Below are positions 62,678 to 64,000 of a stretch of 64,000 bases of DNA, one piece after another. This DNA is from Arsenicicoccus bolidensis DSM 15745 (GTDB taxonomy: Bacteria; Actinomycetota; Actinomycetes; Actinomycetales; Dermatophilaceae): contig NZ_AUFG01000008.1 in NCBI RefSeq assembly GCF_000426385.1, positions 1 to 64,000 of the forward strand. Direction: 5' to 3'. The notes beneath the pieces were generated by a model. That model saw only the letters and a program-made list of their open reading frames with translations, had not been told where the DNA came from and did no database searches. The position numbers and the translations under genes are program-made. Every line of letters starts with the position of its first letter. The first letter of the stretch is position 1.

Positions 62678-64000
<1,323 letters not shown>

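Overview
The window is high-GC actinobacterial DNA with GTGA/ATGA-coupled operons and many GTG starts. The gene order ppiB - rhomboid - crgA - DUF881 - class E sortase - trpG/pabA - pknB - pbpA - rodA - pstP - fhaB - fhaA - tRNA-Leu is the cell-wall/division cluster that lies near the chromosomal replication origin in actinobacteria. A Micrococcales genus (Dermatophilaceae/Intrasporangiaceae type) is the likeliest host, but I cannot fix the genus by eye. The window opens inside an IS256-type transposase gene that has cut an mmcQ/yjbR gene, and it ends inside a sugar ABC-transporter ATPase gene.

Region 1 (0-15.8 kb) is the conserved core. CrgA, RodA, PbpA, PknB, PstP and the two FHA proteins form the phospho-regulated elongation/division machinery. 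A dense cluster of DnaA-box-like 9-mers sits between the convergent rhomboid and crgA genes. Region 2 (15.8-24.3 kb) starts directly at tRNA-Leu(CAG) and looks like a decayed island: a shortened three-Cys-motif partner protein, a membrane protein of unknown function, an IstB remnant, and a lactose-type cluster (LacI regulator, GPH transporter, GH2 beta-galactosidase, truncated galactokinase). Region 3 (24.5-28.7 kb) holds ordinary metabolic genes, including an HxlR-NAD(P)-binding protein pair, a nucleoside-kinase-like protein, and a cyclase-transhydrogenase operon.

Region 4 (28.9-37.3 kb) is accessory. It contains a frameshifted lamin-tail protein, a doubly damaged YefM/YoeB module, a UvrD fragment, an HNH nuclease, an HhH-type protein, a DnaB-like protein with a lost Walker A lysine, a DUF7002 protein, a pRiA4b-type protein and a HigB-HigA/ImmA module. 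Region 5 (37.4-44.5 kb) carries an acetamidase-like protein, a lipoprotein, a LysR gene broken by an 8-bp duplication, an unusual operon of a papain-like protease plus a stand-alone copy of its N-terminal domain, and a pRiA4b-UPF0158 fusion.

Region 6 (44.5-54.3 kb) is a complete sugar or polyol operon: SorC regulator, FGGY kinase, two SDR dehydrogenases, an Rbs-type ABC transporter and a split transketolase. Together these suggest import, redox conversion to a ketose, phosphorylation and transketolase cleavage. Region 7 (54.3-64 kb) has a VapBC module, an NCS1 permease with an isochorismatase-like hydrolase, a secreted GH3 beta-xylosidase-like enzyme, and an MmsAB-type monosaccharide importer. 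Recurrent 48-bp hairpins, ATTGGTNACCAAT palindromes and an over-represented 9-mer CGTATGCCG are scattered through the window.
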